Origin: Nitrospira sp.
GTDB lineage: Bacteria > Nitrospirota > Nitrospiria > Nitrospirales > Nitrospiraceae
Length of the DNA: 9,851 nucleotides
Direction of reading: 5' to 3'
Assembly: GCA_015904055.1 (NCBI GenBank)
Contig: JABMDE010000035.1
Location: 1 to 9,851, forward strand
The stretch's first letter is position 1; each line of letters starts with the position of its first letter. Position numbers and translations under genes: made by a program. Of this stretch, positions 1 to 6,737 are shown piece by piece. The notes under the pieces are model-generated. The model was not told the origin of the DNA and did not search any database. It saw only the letters and a program-made list of their open reading frames with translations.

Positions 1-630
1 ATCGAGCATGGCTTTGCGAACTACGATGTGATGAATGCGAAGATAATGAAAATGCAAGGCTACCGGAAACTCTTCAAGCAAGTTTTCGGCGATGATACCG
101 TCACAACGGAAAGGGTGGGCATGGCCATTGCCAGCTTCCAGCGTACGGTCCTCTCCGGTAATAGTCCGGCAGATCGGTTCGATCAGGGAGGAGAAGCAGG
201 GGCCATTTCAGACGCGGCGCAAAAGGGTCTCATCCTGTTCAGGGAAAAAGCGCGGTGTACCAAGTGCCATTCCGGGTTCAACTTCACCGACGAAAAATTT
301 CATAATCTCGGCCTCGGCTGGGATGACAACAAGGTCGATCTCGGCCGCTACATGGTAACCGGCAATGCGGAAGAGATCGGTGCCTTCAAGACCCCGACCT
401 TACGCGAAATCGCTCGAAGCGCGCCGTATATGCATGATGGCCGTTTCAAAACCCTTGAAGAAGTCGTGAGTTTCTACAACAAGGGTGGCGTCAAGAATCC
501 TCACCAGGACAATCTCATCATTCCGCTCGACCTGACGGACCAGGAAAAGCACGATCTGGTGGAATTCCTCCACACGCTGAACGGCGAGGGATGGCAGCAC
601 GTCTCAGCGCCTAAGTCGTTCCCGAAATAA
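1..630 (+). CDS. Di-haem cytochrome c peroxidase / MauG-family protein, 3' part
   Basis: The gene is open at the left edge: the frame is already reading at base 1, so the ATG at 28 is internal and the N-terminal haem domain lies outside the window. The 209 visible residues form the C-terminal half of a bacterial di-haem cytochrome c peroxidase or MauG-like protein. A haem-attachment CTKCH motif lies at fragment residues 86-90 (bases 256-270). Further on, TPTLREIARSAPYMHDGRF is the typical family segment carrying a candidate axial-ligand methionine (about residue 144). Family members are periplasmic and reduce H2O2 with electrons from c-type cytochromes, or oxidise a partner protein. Which of these applies cannot be told without the N-terminal half. 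The gene ends in TAA and is followed within 40 bases by a strong hairpin terminator, so it is probably the last gene of its transcript. Confidence 0.9.
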   Translation: MEHGFANYDVMNAKIMKMQGYRKLFKQVFGDDTVTTERVGMAIASFQRTVLSGNSPADRFDQGGEAGAISDAAQKGLILFREKARCTKCHSGFNFTDEKFHNLGLGWDDNKVDLGRYMVTGNAEEIGAFKTPTLREIARSAPYMHDGRFKTLEEVVSFYNKGGVKNPHQDNLIIPLDLTDQEKHDLVEFLHTLNGEGWQHVSAPKSFPK

Positions 631-665
631 GATAGTCGGCACGACTCTATTGCACGATCTGCATG

Positions 666-707
666 GAAGGGCTTCCTTCGACCGTCGGTCGGGGGGAGCC
701 CTTCTTT
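666..707 (+). terminator. Strong intrinsic-terminator-like hairpin after the peroxidase gene
   Basis: The arm at 666-683 (GAAGGGCTTCCTTCGACC) pairs with 687-704 (GGTCGGGGGGAGCCCTTC) over 18 consecutive pairs, three of them G-U, closing a GTC loop. A short T run follows (705-707). The U tract is weak, but the stem is exceptional and lies 36 bases past the stop codon. It is read here as the terminator of the peroxidase transcript. Confidence 0.75.
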
Positions 708-922
708 ATGTGTCCGGTTGATGAGAGTCTTGTCCGGCATCAAGGTGCAGCACTATCTCAGGAAGAGAGCGGAGAAAATCGCCCGCTCGATCCGGGATCG
801 TCCGCGATCTGGGGGCGGGATATCGTCACACGAGCTGTCTCGTTCGGATGTGAAACGAAGCGTGCGCCACACTGGCCCTGCTTACCGCACAGCTCTGTTC
901 ACGCCATATGCACGTTGTTCTT
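708..922. other. Intergenic stretch with no recognised gene
   Basis: Several short frames are open here, but none has a Shine-Dalgarno sequence or a recognisable product, and they overlap each other on both strands. A small palindrome (CGATCC/GGATCG, 788-800) is the only structure noted. This may be decayed coding DNA next to the repeat element that starts at 923. Confidence 0.4.
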
Positions 923-1195
923 CTAGCAGGATGCTCAAAAAGTCCCCTATTCTCACCCGCCCACCCCGGTGCGCCAAGACGCACCGTTCCACAGGCAAGG
1001 CTGCAGCGAGCGAAGAGTCGAGGAGGTACATACCAAGTTTCGCTTGAACCGCTTGCTTCAATCAGATGCGAGCGGATAGGTTCCTTGCCTTCGTTGGGCA
1101 TATACGTTGAGCCTTGGAGTGATGCGATCTGCCTGCGCGAAGCGCTTTGGCGAAGGCAGGGAACGCCGCTGGCGGACTTTTCAGCATCCTGCTAG
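923..1195. repeat. MITE-like interspersed repeat with terminal inverted ends
   Basis: The left end (923-945, beginning CTAGCAGGATGCTCAAAAAG) and the right end (1174-1195, ending CAGCATCCTGCTAG) are near-perfect inverted copies, differing by one substitution and one missing A. They enclose about 230 bases with no convincing ORF. The interior contains an imperfect hairpin at 1131-1157 (GCCTGCGCGAAGC ... GGCGAAGGC). From memory, CTAGCAGGATGCTGAAAAAGTCC followed by variants of GCCAGCGGCGTTC is a repeated intergenic sequence in Nitrospira genomes; that recall was not checked. The size, inverted ends and lack of a transposase fit a non-autonomous element. No clear target-site duplication is visible. 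Confidence 0.65.
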
Positions 1196-1303
1196 AGTCC
1201 TGATCGACCTGAATAACAAAGGCTGGATTTGTCCATCAAGTTTTCGGTACCTTGAGAGACTGCATACCTCTTCAGGCGCGGTTATCGTAGGAGTGAATCC
1301 GGT

Positions 1304-2314
1304 ATGGATGTAGATGCTCGGTTCATAATCTGCGTGGCGGTTACCAGTATGTTTCTTGAGTTTGCTTTTTCTTCTCCTCATTTCGCATTCGCAGGGGAGA
1401 GTCGCCTAGCCAGACACGAGTTTGTACCGGCTGCCTCGACGAGAATGGGGAAATCTGATCTGCTCGCTGCTCCACATAAAACGAATGCATCGCATGGGGC
1501 CGATGGAGACTCCAGGGCCGGCAACAAGGTCAAATCGGTCGCCAGCGGCGGTGCGTCCCACCACTCAGGCCCATCGGCGCACGTTCCTCATGAAATGACC
1601 GGAAAGGATGGCGCTCCGATGGTGTTGGTGCCCGCGGGAGAATTTGCTATGGGAAGCGACAAGGGCGATGAAGATGAAATCCCCGTCCATCGTGTGATTC
1701 TGAATGCGGTGTACATCGATAAGTTCGAAGTGACCAATGGACGGTTTGCCAAGTTCGTGGATGCGATTCAGAGCGAGCCTCCTTGGGGCTTCGCGGACAG
1801 GGATACACCGGTGATCTATGCTGACCGGCCGGTACGCTGGGTCAGTTGGATGGATGCGATGGGCTATTGTCTGTGGGCCGGCAAGCGGCTTCCGACGGAA
1901 GCAGAATGGGAAAAGGCGGCGCGCGGGACTGATGGACGGATGTATCCGTGGGGAAATGATCCGCCGACTCCGGTGCATGCAGTGTACGGCTTGAAGGAAG
2001 GGGGAGAAGAGACCATCTCAGAAATTGGCGCGCGAGACAAAGGACGGAGCCCTTACGGAGCGCACGATCTGGCCGGCAATCTGCTTGAATGGGTAATGGA
2101 TTGGTATGCCGAAGACTATTACATGAGCTTTGCGGCCAATCCGGCGGTCAATCCTCGAGGCCCTGCCGAGGGTTCGGTCAAGGTGCAACGCGGCGGATCG
2201 TATATCAACAGTCCCTATCGTTTGCGGTCATCCTTTCGTACAAAAGGCGAGCCTGCTGAACAAGACCCGAACGTCGGGTTTCGCTGCGCGCAAGATGTTC
2301 CGAAGCCTCATTAG
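1304..2314 (+). CDS. Secreted SUMF1/FGE-fold protein lacking the FGE cysteines
   Basis: The ATG at 1304 has AGGAG at 1289-1293, ten bases upstream. The 336-residue product starts with a signal peptide: a hydrophobic stretch at about residues 7-30 ending in AFA, with likely cleavage before GES. A low-complexity linker rich in Ser, Gly and His follows (about 55-98). The rest (about 104-329) is a formylglycine-generating-enzyme-type domain with MVLVPAGEFAMGS, YIDKFEVTNGRFAKF, RLPTEAEWEKAARG, YPWGN, DLAGNLLEW, RGGSY and GFRCA. True FGE has two copper-binding catalytic cysteines just after RGGSY; here that segment reads INSPYRLRSSFR with no Cys. Formylglycine formation on sulfatases is therefore unlikely, and a binding or structural role outside the cytoplasm is more plausible. 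It stands alone: a repeat element lies upstream, and PPK2 begins 80 bases downstream with its own ribosome binding site. Confidence 0.87.
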   Translation: MDVDARFIICVAVTSMFLEFAFSSPHFAFAGESRLARHEFVPAASTRMGKSDLLAAPHKTNASHGADGDSRAGNKVKSVASGGASHHSGPSAHVPHEMTGKDGAPMVLVPAGEFAMGSDKGDEDEIPVHRVILNAVYIDKFEVTNGRFAKFVDAIQSEPPWGFADRDTPVIYADRPVRWVSWMDAMGYCLWAGKRLPTEAEWEKAARGTDGRMYPWGNDPPTPVHAVYGLKEGGEETISEIGARDKGRSPYGAHDLAGNLLEWVMDWYAEDYYMSFAANPAVNPRGPAEGSVKVQRGGSYINSPYRLRSSFRTKGEPAEQDPNVGFRCAQDVPKPH

Positions 2315-2394
2315 CCCACATCTGTTGTCATCTCGTTCACTGATAGCCGACGGAGTTGGATACTCTTATGATCCAGCATAGGAGGGGACAGACC

Positions 2395-2955
2395 ATGAAG
2401 CGGTATCGAATTCCACAGGGCATCACAGTGCACTTAGACAAGATGGACCCGGATGATACCGGCGACCATAAAAAGACCGAACAAGGGAAAGAGCAGGCCA
2501 AGGCGATGACGTCTCAGCTGATCGGACGTCTCGGAGCATTGCAGGAAAGGCTGTATGCCAACGGCGAACGATCAGTGCTGGTCGTGTTGCAAGGGATGGA
2601 TACCAGTGGAAAAGACGGGACGATTAAAAGCGTGATGTCAGGCGTCAATCCGCAGGGGTGCCGGGTGGCTTCGTTTAAGGTTCCCTCGGACCGTGAACGT
2701 GCCCACGATTTTCTCTGGCGGGTCCATTATGAAGCTCCACCGAAAGGGCACATCGGAATTTTCAATCGGTCTCATTATGAAGACGTCCTCATTACCCGTG
2801 TGCATGGGTGGGTATCGGAGGATCTGTATCTCGCCTGGGGGAAGTGCAAAGTTGAAATTTGGACGCACAAGATCAATGGCCTGACGGAAAGCGACTTCTA
2901 TCTGGCTGCCAAGGCCGACCGGGAGTTTGAGCCGTTCAGAGTTGCCACCAGCTAA
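2395..2955 (+). CDS. ppk2: Polyphosphate kinase 2 N-terminal half joined in frame to PCD C-terminus
   Basis: The ATG at 2395 follows GGAGGGG (2381-2387). Residues 1-142 are the N-terminal half of polyphosphate kinase 2, which transfers phosphate between polyphosphate and nucleotides. The Walker A-like loop [10 protein letters not shown] is at 67-76 and the Walker B-like segment [11 protein letters not shown] at 120-130. After E142 homology stops: residues 143-186 ([14 protein letters not shown] onward) are the C-terminus of pterin-4a-carbinolamine dehydratase, and their first 99 bases are identical to 9753-9851. The PPK2 lid and C-terminal half are missing here and appear at 7048-7413 instead. 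The product lacks the PPK2 lid and also the dehydratase HHP motif, so neither activity is expected. It is either a rearrangement product or an assembly chimera; the sequence alone cannot decide. Confidence 0.85.
   Translation: MKRYRIPQGITVHLDKMDPDDTGDHKKTEQGKEQAKAMTSQLIGRLGALQERLYANGERSVLVVLQGMDTSGKDGTIKSVMSGVNPQGCRVASFKVPSDRERAHDFLWRVHYEAPPKGHIGIFNRSHYEDVLITRVHGWVSEDLYLAWGKCKVEIWTHKINGLTESDFYLAAKADREFEPFRVATS
2821..2919 (+). repeat. 99-bp perfect direct repeat, copy 1 (PCD 3' end)
   Basis: This stretch matches 9753-9851 at every base. The preceding bases differ (G at 2820, T at 9752), so the repeat starts exactly here. It encodes the dehydratase C-terminal segment and lies in frame with PPK2 on its left. 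The coding sequence continues for 12 further codons, including the stop, beyond the repeat. Confidence 0.97.
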
Positions 2956-2995
2956 CCCGAATTCAACGTCCTGCCATGAACCAACGAGGCAGCAG

Positions 2996-4846
2996 ATGAG
3001 TGACCAAGCCCGGGTGGCGCTCGTCAATATGCCGTTCAGCTATGCCAAGTATCCATCCATTCAACTGGGTACACTTTCTGCCCTCTTGAAATCGAACGCA
3101 ATTCCTGTTGACTGCCACCATCTGAATGTCCGGTTTGCCCACCTGATCGGCGTTGAGTTGCACGAGAGCATTTGCGAGAAACGGGCGCTCTTCGGCGAGT
3201 GGCTCTTCTCCTCTCTTCTGTTTCGAGACAACCCGAAACGCATGGAGTATCCGCACGTCTTTAAGCCGGTCTTCGAGCAGATTGCGCAAGAGAGTGGGAA
3301 GCCAGCCGGGTACTTCGAGGAGATGGCGACACGGATCGCTCCGCAGTTTTTGACCTGGGCTCTCACGGCCATCGACTGGGGACAATACAAGTTGGTCGGG
3401 TTTACTTCGACCTTCGATCAGAATGTCGCAAGTCTCACGATGGCCAAGCTTATTAAGGATCTGTATCCGGAGGTAACGATCGTCTTCGGCGGGGCCAACT
3501 TCGACGGGGAGATGGGACTTGAGCACTTTCGGGCATTTCCCTTCATCGATCATGTCGTGGTTGGGGAGGGGGAGGAAAGCTTCTTGCCGTTAGTCCGTCG
3601 GATTCTGGACGGCAAGACAGAGGATTATCCGAACGGGGTGATCTATCGGGAAGGCGAGAAGGTCGTACTCACGCCGAATGCGTCGCTCTTTTCCGATTTT
3701 GCCAAGACGGGACCACCTGATTATGACGATTATTACCATCTGCTTGCAGAGCTGGGCCACAAGGCACAAGGGCTTGAGCGTATTCTTTTGTACGAAGGCT
3801 CACGAGGTTGTTGGTGGGGCGAGAAACACCACTGTACATTTTGCGGCCTCAATGCGCAGAGCATGAAGTTCCGGGCAAAAAAGCCCGAGCAGGTGTTAGC
3901 GGAGATCGCAGACCTCTCCAGTCGCTACGATGCTGTGCGGTTTCGTCTCGTCGATAACATCATCGACATGGCCTATATCGAAGGCCTTTTTGGCAAGCTG
4001 GCTGCTGACCATTGCGATTTGGAAGTGTTTATTGAGACGAAGAGTAATCTCCAGAAGCATCAGATCAAGACTTTGGCTGCCGGTGGTGTGAAATGCATGC
4101 AGCCAGGACTGGAAAGCCTAAGTCTCAATCAATTGCGTGCGATGGACAAGGGTGCTACGCCGATGCAGAACATCATCTGCCTCAAGTGGAGCCTCTACTA
4201 TCACGTGACAGTGCTCTGGAATATCTTGCTGGGGTTCCCTGGAGAGACGAACGAGGACTACCAGCGGCAGCTGGATCTGATCCCGTCACTGCTTCACTTT
4301 CAACCACCGGAAGCCACAGGCAAATTCTGGTTGCAGCGGTTTAGCCCCTACTTCACTAGACCACACGAGTATGGGGTTCGCATCACCGGGCCTGGGATAG
4401 CCTATGAATATGTGTACGATACGCGACAGGTCGATCTAAAAAAGATCGCCTACGATTTTGAGTATGCACTCGACGACTGGCGGGTGGATCCACATCGCTA
4501 TCAAGAGTTGGTCGACGTGATTGAAGGGTGGCAGCGGCTCCACAAGTCCGGAGACCGGCCGTTTCTGTATTATTCTAAAGCGCCGAATTATGTGACGATC
4601 TATGACGGGCGGAACCCCAACGCATCGATGCGCAGGCGGTATGAGGGGTTGGCGGCATCAGTGATCGAGATCTGTAACGAAGCGGCAAAGAGCGTGGCAC
4701 AGATTTGTGCCGCAGTAGCAGGACGAATGGATTGTAACGAGGTCGCGCTAAAGCCAGTCCTGAATGAGCTCACGAATCAACGTGTTCTCTATGAAGAACG
4801 TGGCAAGTACGTGACGCTAGCCATTCCGGAAAATCCGTACTTGTAG
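2996..4846 (+). CDS. B12-binding radical SAM protein, RiPP-maturation C-methyltransferase type
   Basis: The start is taken at ATG 2996 (MSDQARVALVNMPF), with CGAGG at 2985-2989. An upstream ATG at 2927 lies inside the PCD tail and is unlikely. The 616-residue protein has an N-terminal cobalamin-binding-like domain (about 5-200, with FGGANFDGEMG at 164-174 and VVVGEGEESF at 187-196) and then a radical SAM core. Its cluster motif is C272-x7-C280-x2-C283 within GSRGCWWGEKHHCTFCG, the spacing and context of the family named RiPP maturation radical SAM protein 1 (TIGR03975, from memory). Further core segments are RLVDNIIDM and ILLGFPGETNEDY. The C-terminal 80 residues look like a winged-helix or PqqD-like tail. 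Such enzymes are predicted to methylate unactivated carbons of ribosomal peptides. No precursor peptide, peptidase or exporter is visible nearby, so the substrate is unknown. PCD probably precedes it in the unrearranged genome. Confidence 0.9.
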   Translation: MSDQARVALVNMPFSYAKYPSIQLGTLSALLKSNAIPVDCHHLNVRFAHLIGVELHESICEKRALFGEWLFSSLLFRDNPKRMEYPHVFKPVFEQIAQESGKPAGYFEEMATRIAPQFLTWALTAIDWGQYKLVGFTSTFDQNVASLTMAKLIKDLYPEVTIVFGGANFDGEMGLEHFRAFPFIDHVVVGEGEESFLPLVRRILDGKTEDYPNGVIYREGEKVVLTPNASLFSDFAKTGPPDYDDYYHLLAELGHKAQGLERILLYEGSRGCWWGEKHHCTFCGLNAQSMKFRAKKPEQVLAEIADLSSRYDAVRFRLVDNIIDMAYIEGLFGKLAADHCDLEVFIETKSNLQKHQIKTLAAGGVKCMQPGLESLSLNQLRAMDKGATPMQNIICLKWSLYYHVTVLWNILLGFPGETNEDYQRQLDLIPSLLHFQPPEATGKFWLQRFSPYFTRPHEYGVRITGPGIAYEYVYDTRQVDLKKIAYDFEYALDDWRVDPHRYQELVDVIEGWQRLHKSGDRPFLYYSKAPNYVTIYDGRNPNASMRRRYEGLAASVIEICNEAAKSVAQICAAVAGRMDCNEVALKPVLNELTNQRVLYEERGKYVTLAIPENPYL

Positions 4847-4854
4847 ATCCTGCC

Positions 4855-5187
4855 TTACATCGATAGCTTCTCGGCCACGTTGCGCATCTGTACACCGTGG
4901 ACCAGCGATGCACCCCCGCGGATTGCGCAGGCCACATGTACGGCTTCCGTCATTTCTTCGAGATTCGACCCCTTTTCGAGCGACGCCTGTGTGTAGGCAT
5001 CGATGCAGTAGGGACATTGGACGGTATGAGCCACCGCCAGCGCAATCAATGCTTTTTCACGCTCGGATAGCGCGCCCTCGGCGAATACCGCGCTGTAGTA
5101 CCCCATGAACTTGTCCCACAGTTCTTTATTCCCTTTCCCCATGTCGGCAAACTTGCCGAGATCATGTGAATGGTAGTACGAGTCCAT
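4855..5187 (-). CDS. AhpD/carboxymuconolactone decarboxylase-like protein, arsenosugar-associated type
   Basis: This 110-residue protein has a strong ribosome binding site (AGGAGG, six bases before the ATG at 5187). It belongs to the AhpD-like alkylhydroperoxidase/CMD fold: EREKALIALAVAHTVQCPYCIDAYTQ (about 42-67) carries the redox pair C58-PY-C61 and the histidine H54. The N-terminus (MDSYYHSHDLGKF) and the ending GGASLVHGVQMRN match the subfamily annotated as arsenosugar biosynthesis-associated peroxidase-like protein. That subfamily usually sits beside the radical SAM enzyme ArsS; no ArsS is present here, and the neighbouring radical SAM protein is of another family. The stop codon is eight bases from that of the convergent radical SAM gene, with no clear terminator between. 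It may be the last gene of a minus-strand group beginning at 6452. Confidence 0.9.
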   Translation of the reverse strand: MDSYYHSHDLGKFADMGKGNKELWDKFMGYYSAVFAEGALSEREKALIALAVAHTVQCPYCIDAYTQASLEKGSNLEEMTEAVHVACAIRGGASLVHGVQMRNVAEKLSM

Positions 5188-5237
5188 ACCAGCCTCCTGT
5201 AACGGGGTGAAGAAAATGATGCGGACCTTAGAAGGAA

Positions 5238-5522
5238 TCAGGCATGACCGGAAGATGTCGGCTCAGCCTTCGAAAGCACTTCAGAAAACCGATGGCCGAC
5301 GATGCCGGTGACCTTGGCCATAAGACCCGTCACTTCTCTCCATTCGTCCGGCAGCAGGTCTTGTTTAAGTTGGGGATGAACTGCCCATTGGGCGTCGATC
5401 CGAGTCTCTTTTCTGCTGACAAGAACGCGGAGCAATTCGATGTCCCAGGTAGATGCGTCGGGGATGTGTTCATCGGAAGGGGTTCCGCTTGTTTGGCCTG
5501 AAGGTGGTGTTGTGCGTGCCAT
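5238..5522 (-). CDS. Small protein of unknown function, 94 residues
   Basis: I do not recognise this protein. It starts at ATG 5522 with GGGAG about eight bases upstream and ends 50 bases before the peroxidase-like gene on the same strand. The first 25 residues are rich in Ser, Thr and Pro and probably disordered. The remainder (STWDIELLRVLVSRKETRI and EWREVTGLMAKVTGIVGHRF) looks helical and amphipathic, with no cysteine, membrane segment or metal motif. It lacks a leader/core layout, so it is not a convincing RiPP precursor. Strand, spacing and the ribosome binding site support it as real and possibly cotranscribed with its neighbours; no conserved domain is visible. Confidence 0.65.
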   Translation of the reverse strand: MARTTPPSGQTSGTPSDEHIPDASTWDIELLRVLVSRKETRIDAQWAVHPQLKQDLLPDEWREVTGLMAKVTGIVGHRFSEVLSKAEPTSSGHA

Positions 5523-5624
5523 GATTATGCTCCCAGCACAGTTGCAGAAGAATACCCCAACTACGGTCAGATTGTATATCGGGCTATTTGTGACGCGAGA
5601 AGGGGCCGTGCATTTCCGGATTCA

Positions 5625-6452
5625 TTACGATGATGAATTTTCCTGAATCGGTGATTCGTTCAACACGGTGAGCATGGCGTGATGGATGTGCCCGTTACTT
5701 GCAACTAATTCTTGCCCATAGAGTGAGAGGTCGCGCCCGAGGAAGTCTGTCAGCTGACCTCCGGCTTCTTTCACCAGGATAGATCCGGCGGCCATATCCC
5801 ACGGGTTGAGTTTTACTTCCCAAAATCCATCGAAGCGCCCGGCCGCTACGTAGCACAAGTCTAGTGCTGCAGATCCCGTTCGTCTCATGCCCTGCGCCCT
5901 AAGGGCAAACTTGGCGAAGTGATCGAGATTGTTTCGTGGAGACTCTCTGATGTCATACGCAAATCCTGTAACGAGGAGGCTGTTATCCAGGGTGCTTGTA
6001 TTCGACACATGGATGGGATGTCCATTCAACTGGGCACCGCATCCTTCTGTTGCAGTAAAGAGATCATCCCGCGAGGGATCGAAGACTACACCAAGCACGC
6101 AGCGCCCTCGATACTCCAGCCCGATAGAAACGCAGTAGGCTGGGTAGCCATGAGCAAAATTCGTGGTGCCGTCAAGTGGATCGATAATCCAGAGATAAGG
6201 CGATGGCGCCTGTTCAATCCGGCCTTGCTCTTCAGCCAGGACGCTGTGGGTTGGGAATCGTGCATGGATATGGTCGATGACGCATCGCTCTGCTGCATGG
6301 TCTGCGTCTGTGACGAGATTGATCGGGTTCTTATGTTCAATGTGGAACCCAGATCTGGTGTAATCCTGCAGAATCGCTCCGGCTTTTTTCCCCGCCGCGA
6401 CCGCAACATCCAACAGAACGCTCACGGGAACATGGTCTGCAGAAGATAGCAT
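5625..6452 (-). CDS. suhB: Inositol monophosphatase family protein (SuhB-like)
   Basis: This complete 275-residue protein has the usual length of the Mg2+-dependent inositol-1-phosphatase family. Metal-site motifs are in order: NLVTDADHAAE (45-55), LAEEQ (72-76), WIIDPLDGTTNFAHG (88-102, with D91 and D94) and NPWDMAAGSILVKEAGG (216-232, with D219). It hydrolyses inositol or related sugar phosphates. SuhB proteins of this family can also act in rRNA transcription antitermination, so the substrate cannot be assigned from sequence. The start at 6452 is chosen because it is the first ATG of the frame, but the ribosome binding site is weak. The gene is divergent from the coiled-coil gene across an AT-rich promoter region and could lead the minus-strand group, with 102 bases to the next gene. 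Confidence 0.93.
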   Translation of the reverse strand: MLSSADHVPVSVLLDVAVAAGKKAGAILQDYTRSGFHIEHKNPINLVTDADHAAERCVIDHIHARFPTHSVLAEEQGRIEQAPSPYLWIIDPLDGTTNFAHGYPAYCVSIGLEYRGRCVLGVVFDPSRDDLFTATEGCGAQLNGHPIHVSNTSTLDNSLLVTGFAYDIRESPRNNLDHFAKFALRAQGMRRTGSAALDLCYVAAGRFDGFWEVKLNPWDMAAGSILVKEAGGQLTDFLGRDLSLYGQELVASNGHIHHAMLTVLNESPIQENSSS

Positions 6453-6714
6453 GCCGGATCATAGCATGTTGAGCGGGAGAGTGAGCATGGTTTGAAATCA
6501 GGTTGTTCGGATGCTGCAGGGAACGGCCGAGATCATTCTATTGGAAGCCAGATTCGCAAGTCATTGTAAATAATGGAATTATAAAATATGCTATGTGCCA
6601 ACAAGGCTTCTATCTACATGCTATGCAATGATTACTTGCGAGAATAAAGTGTTTCTATAAAACAGATTAATTATTCAATAATAATATCTTGACATAGTTC
6701 ACAAGCAATGCTAT
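6446..6714. repeat. Cluster of five ATGCTAT motifs in the divergent intergenic region
   Basis: ATGCTAT occurs on the plus strand at 6588-6594, 6618-6624 and 6708-6714, and on the minus strand at 6446-6452 and 6461-6467. Three copies extend to ATGCTATG. The first two plus-strand copies are 30 bases apart and the third is 90 bases further on, overlapping the -10 box of the promoter at 6689-6717. Five copies of a 7-mer in 270 bases exceeds chance expectation for both strands, so it may be a regulator-binding repeat. One minus-strand copy overlaps the phosphatase start codon. The function is an inference only. Confidence 0.4.
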
Positions 6715-6717
6715 AAA
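6689..6717 (+). promoter_or_regulatory. Near-consensus sigma-70 promoter with A/T-rich upstream element
   Basis: TTGACA (6689-6694) and TATAAA (6712-6717) are separated by exactly 17 bases. The 28 bases before the -35 box are almost all A/T (AATTATTCAATAATAATATC is part of it), resembling an UP element. Transcription would start near 6724, inside the perfect palindrome AAGCATGCTT (6720-6729), a possible operator. It drives the coiled-coil gene with a leader of only 15 to 20 bases. Confidence 0.75.
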
Positions 6718-6737
6718 GCAAGCATGCTTTTTGGAGC

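Noticed and set aside
663..1101. Several overlapping ORFs between the peroxidase and FGE-fold genes
   Set aside because: They start inside the terminator hairpin or cross the repeat element, lack ribosome binding sites, and have basic, Cys/Arg/Pro-rich compositions typical of non-coding GC-rich DNA.
2963..3553. 196-codon minus-strand ORF opposite the radical SAM gene
   Set aside because: It is a shadow of the strongly supported plus-strand gene, with no recognisable product.
5238..5522. Small protein as the RiPP precursor of the radical SAM enzyme
   Set aside because: It lies on the opposite strand beyond another gene and has no Nif11-like or nitrile-hydratase-like leader, no double-Gly cleavage site and no repetitive core.
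5919..6449. 176-codon plus-strand ORF opposite the phosphatase
   Set aside because: The minus strand carries all inositol monophosphatase motifs; the plus-strand frame has no family features.
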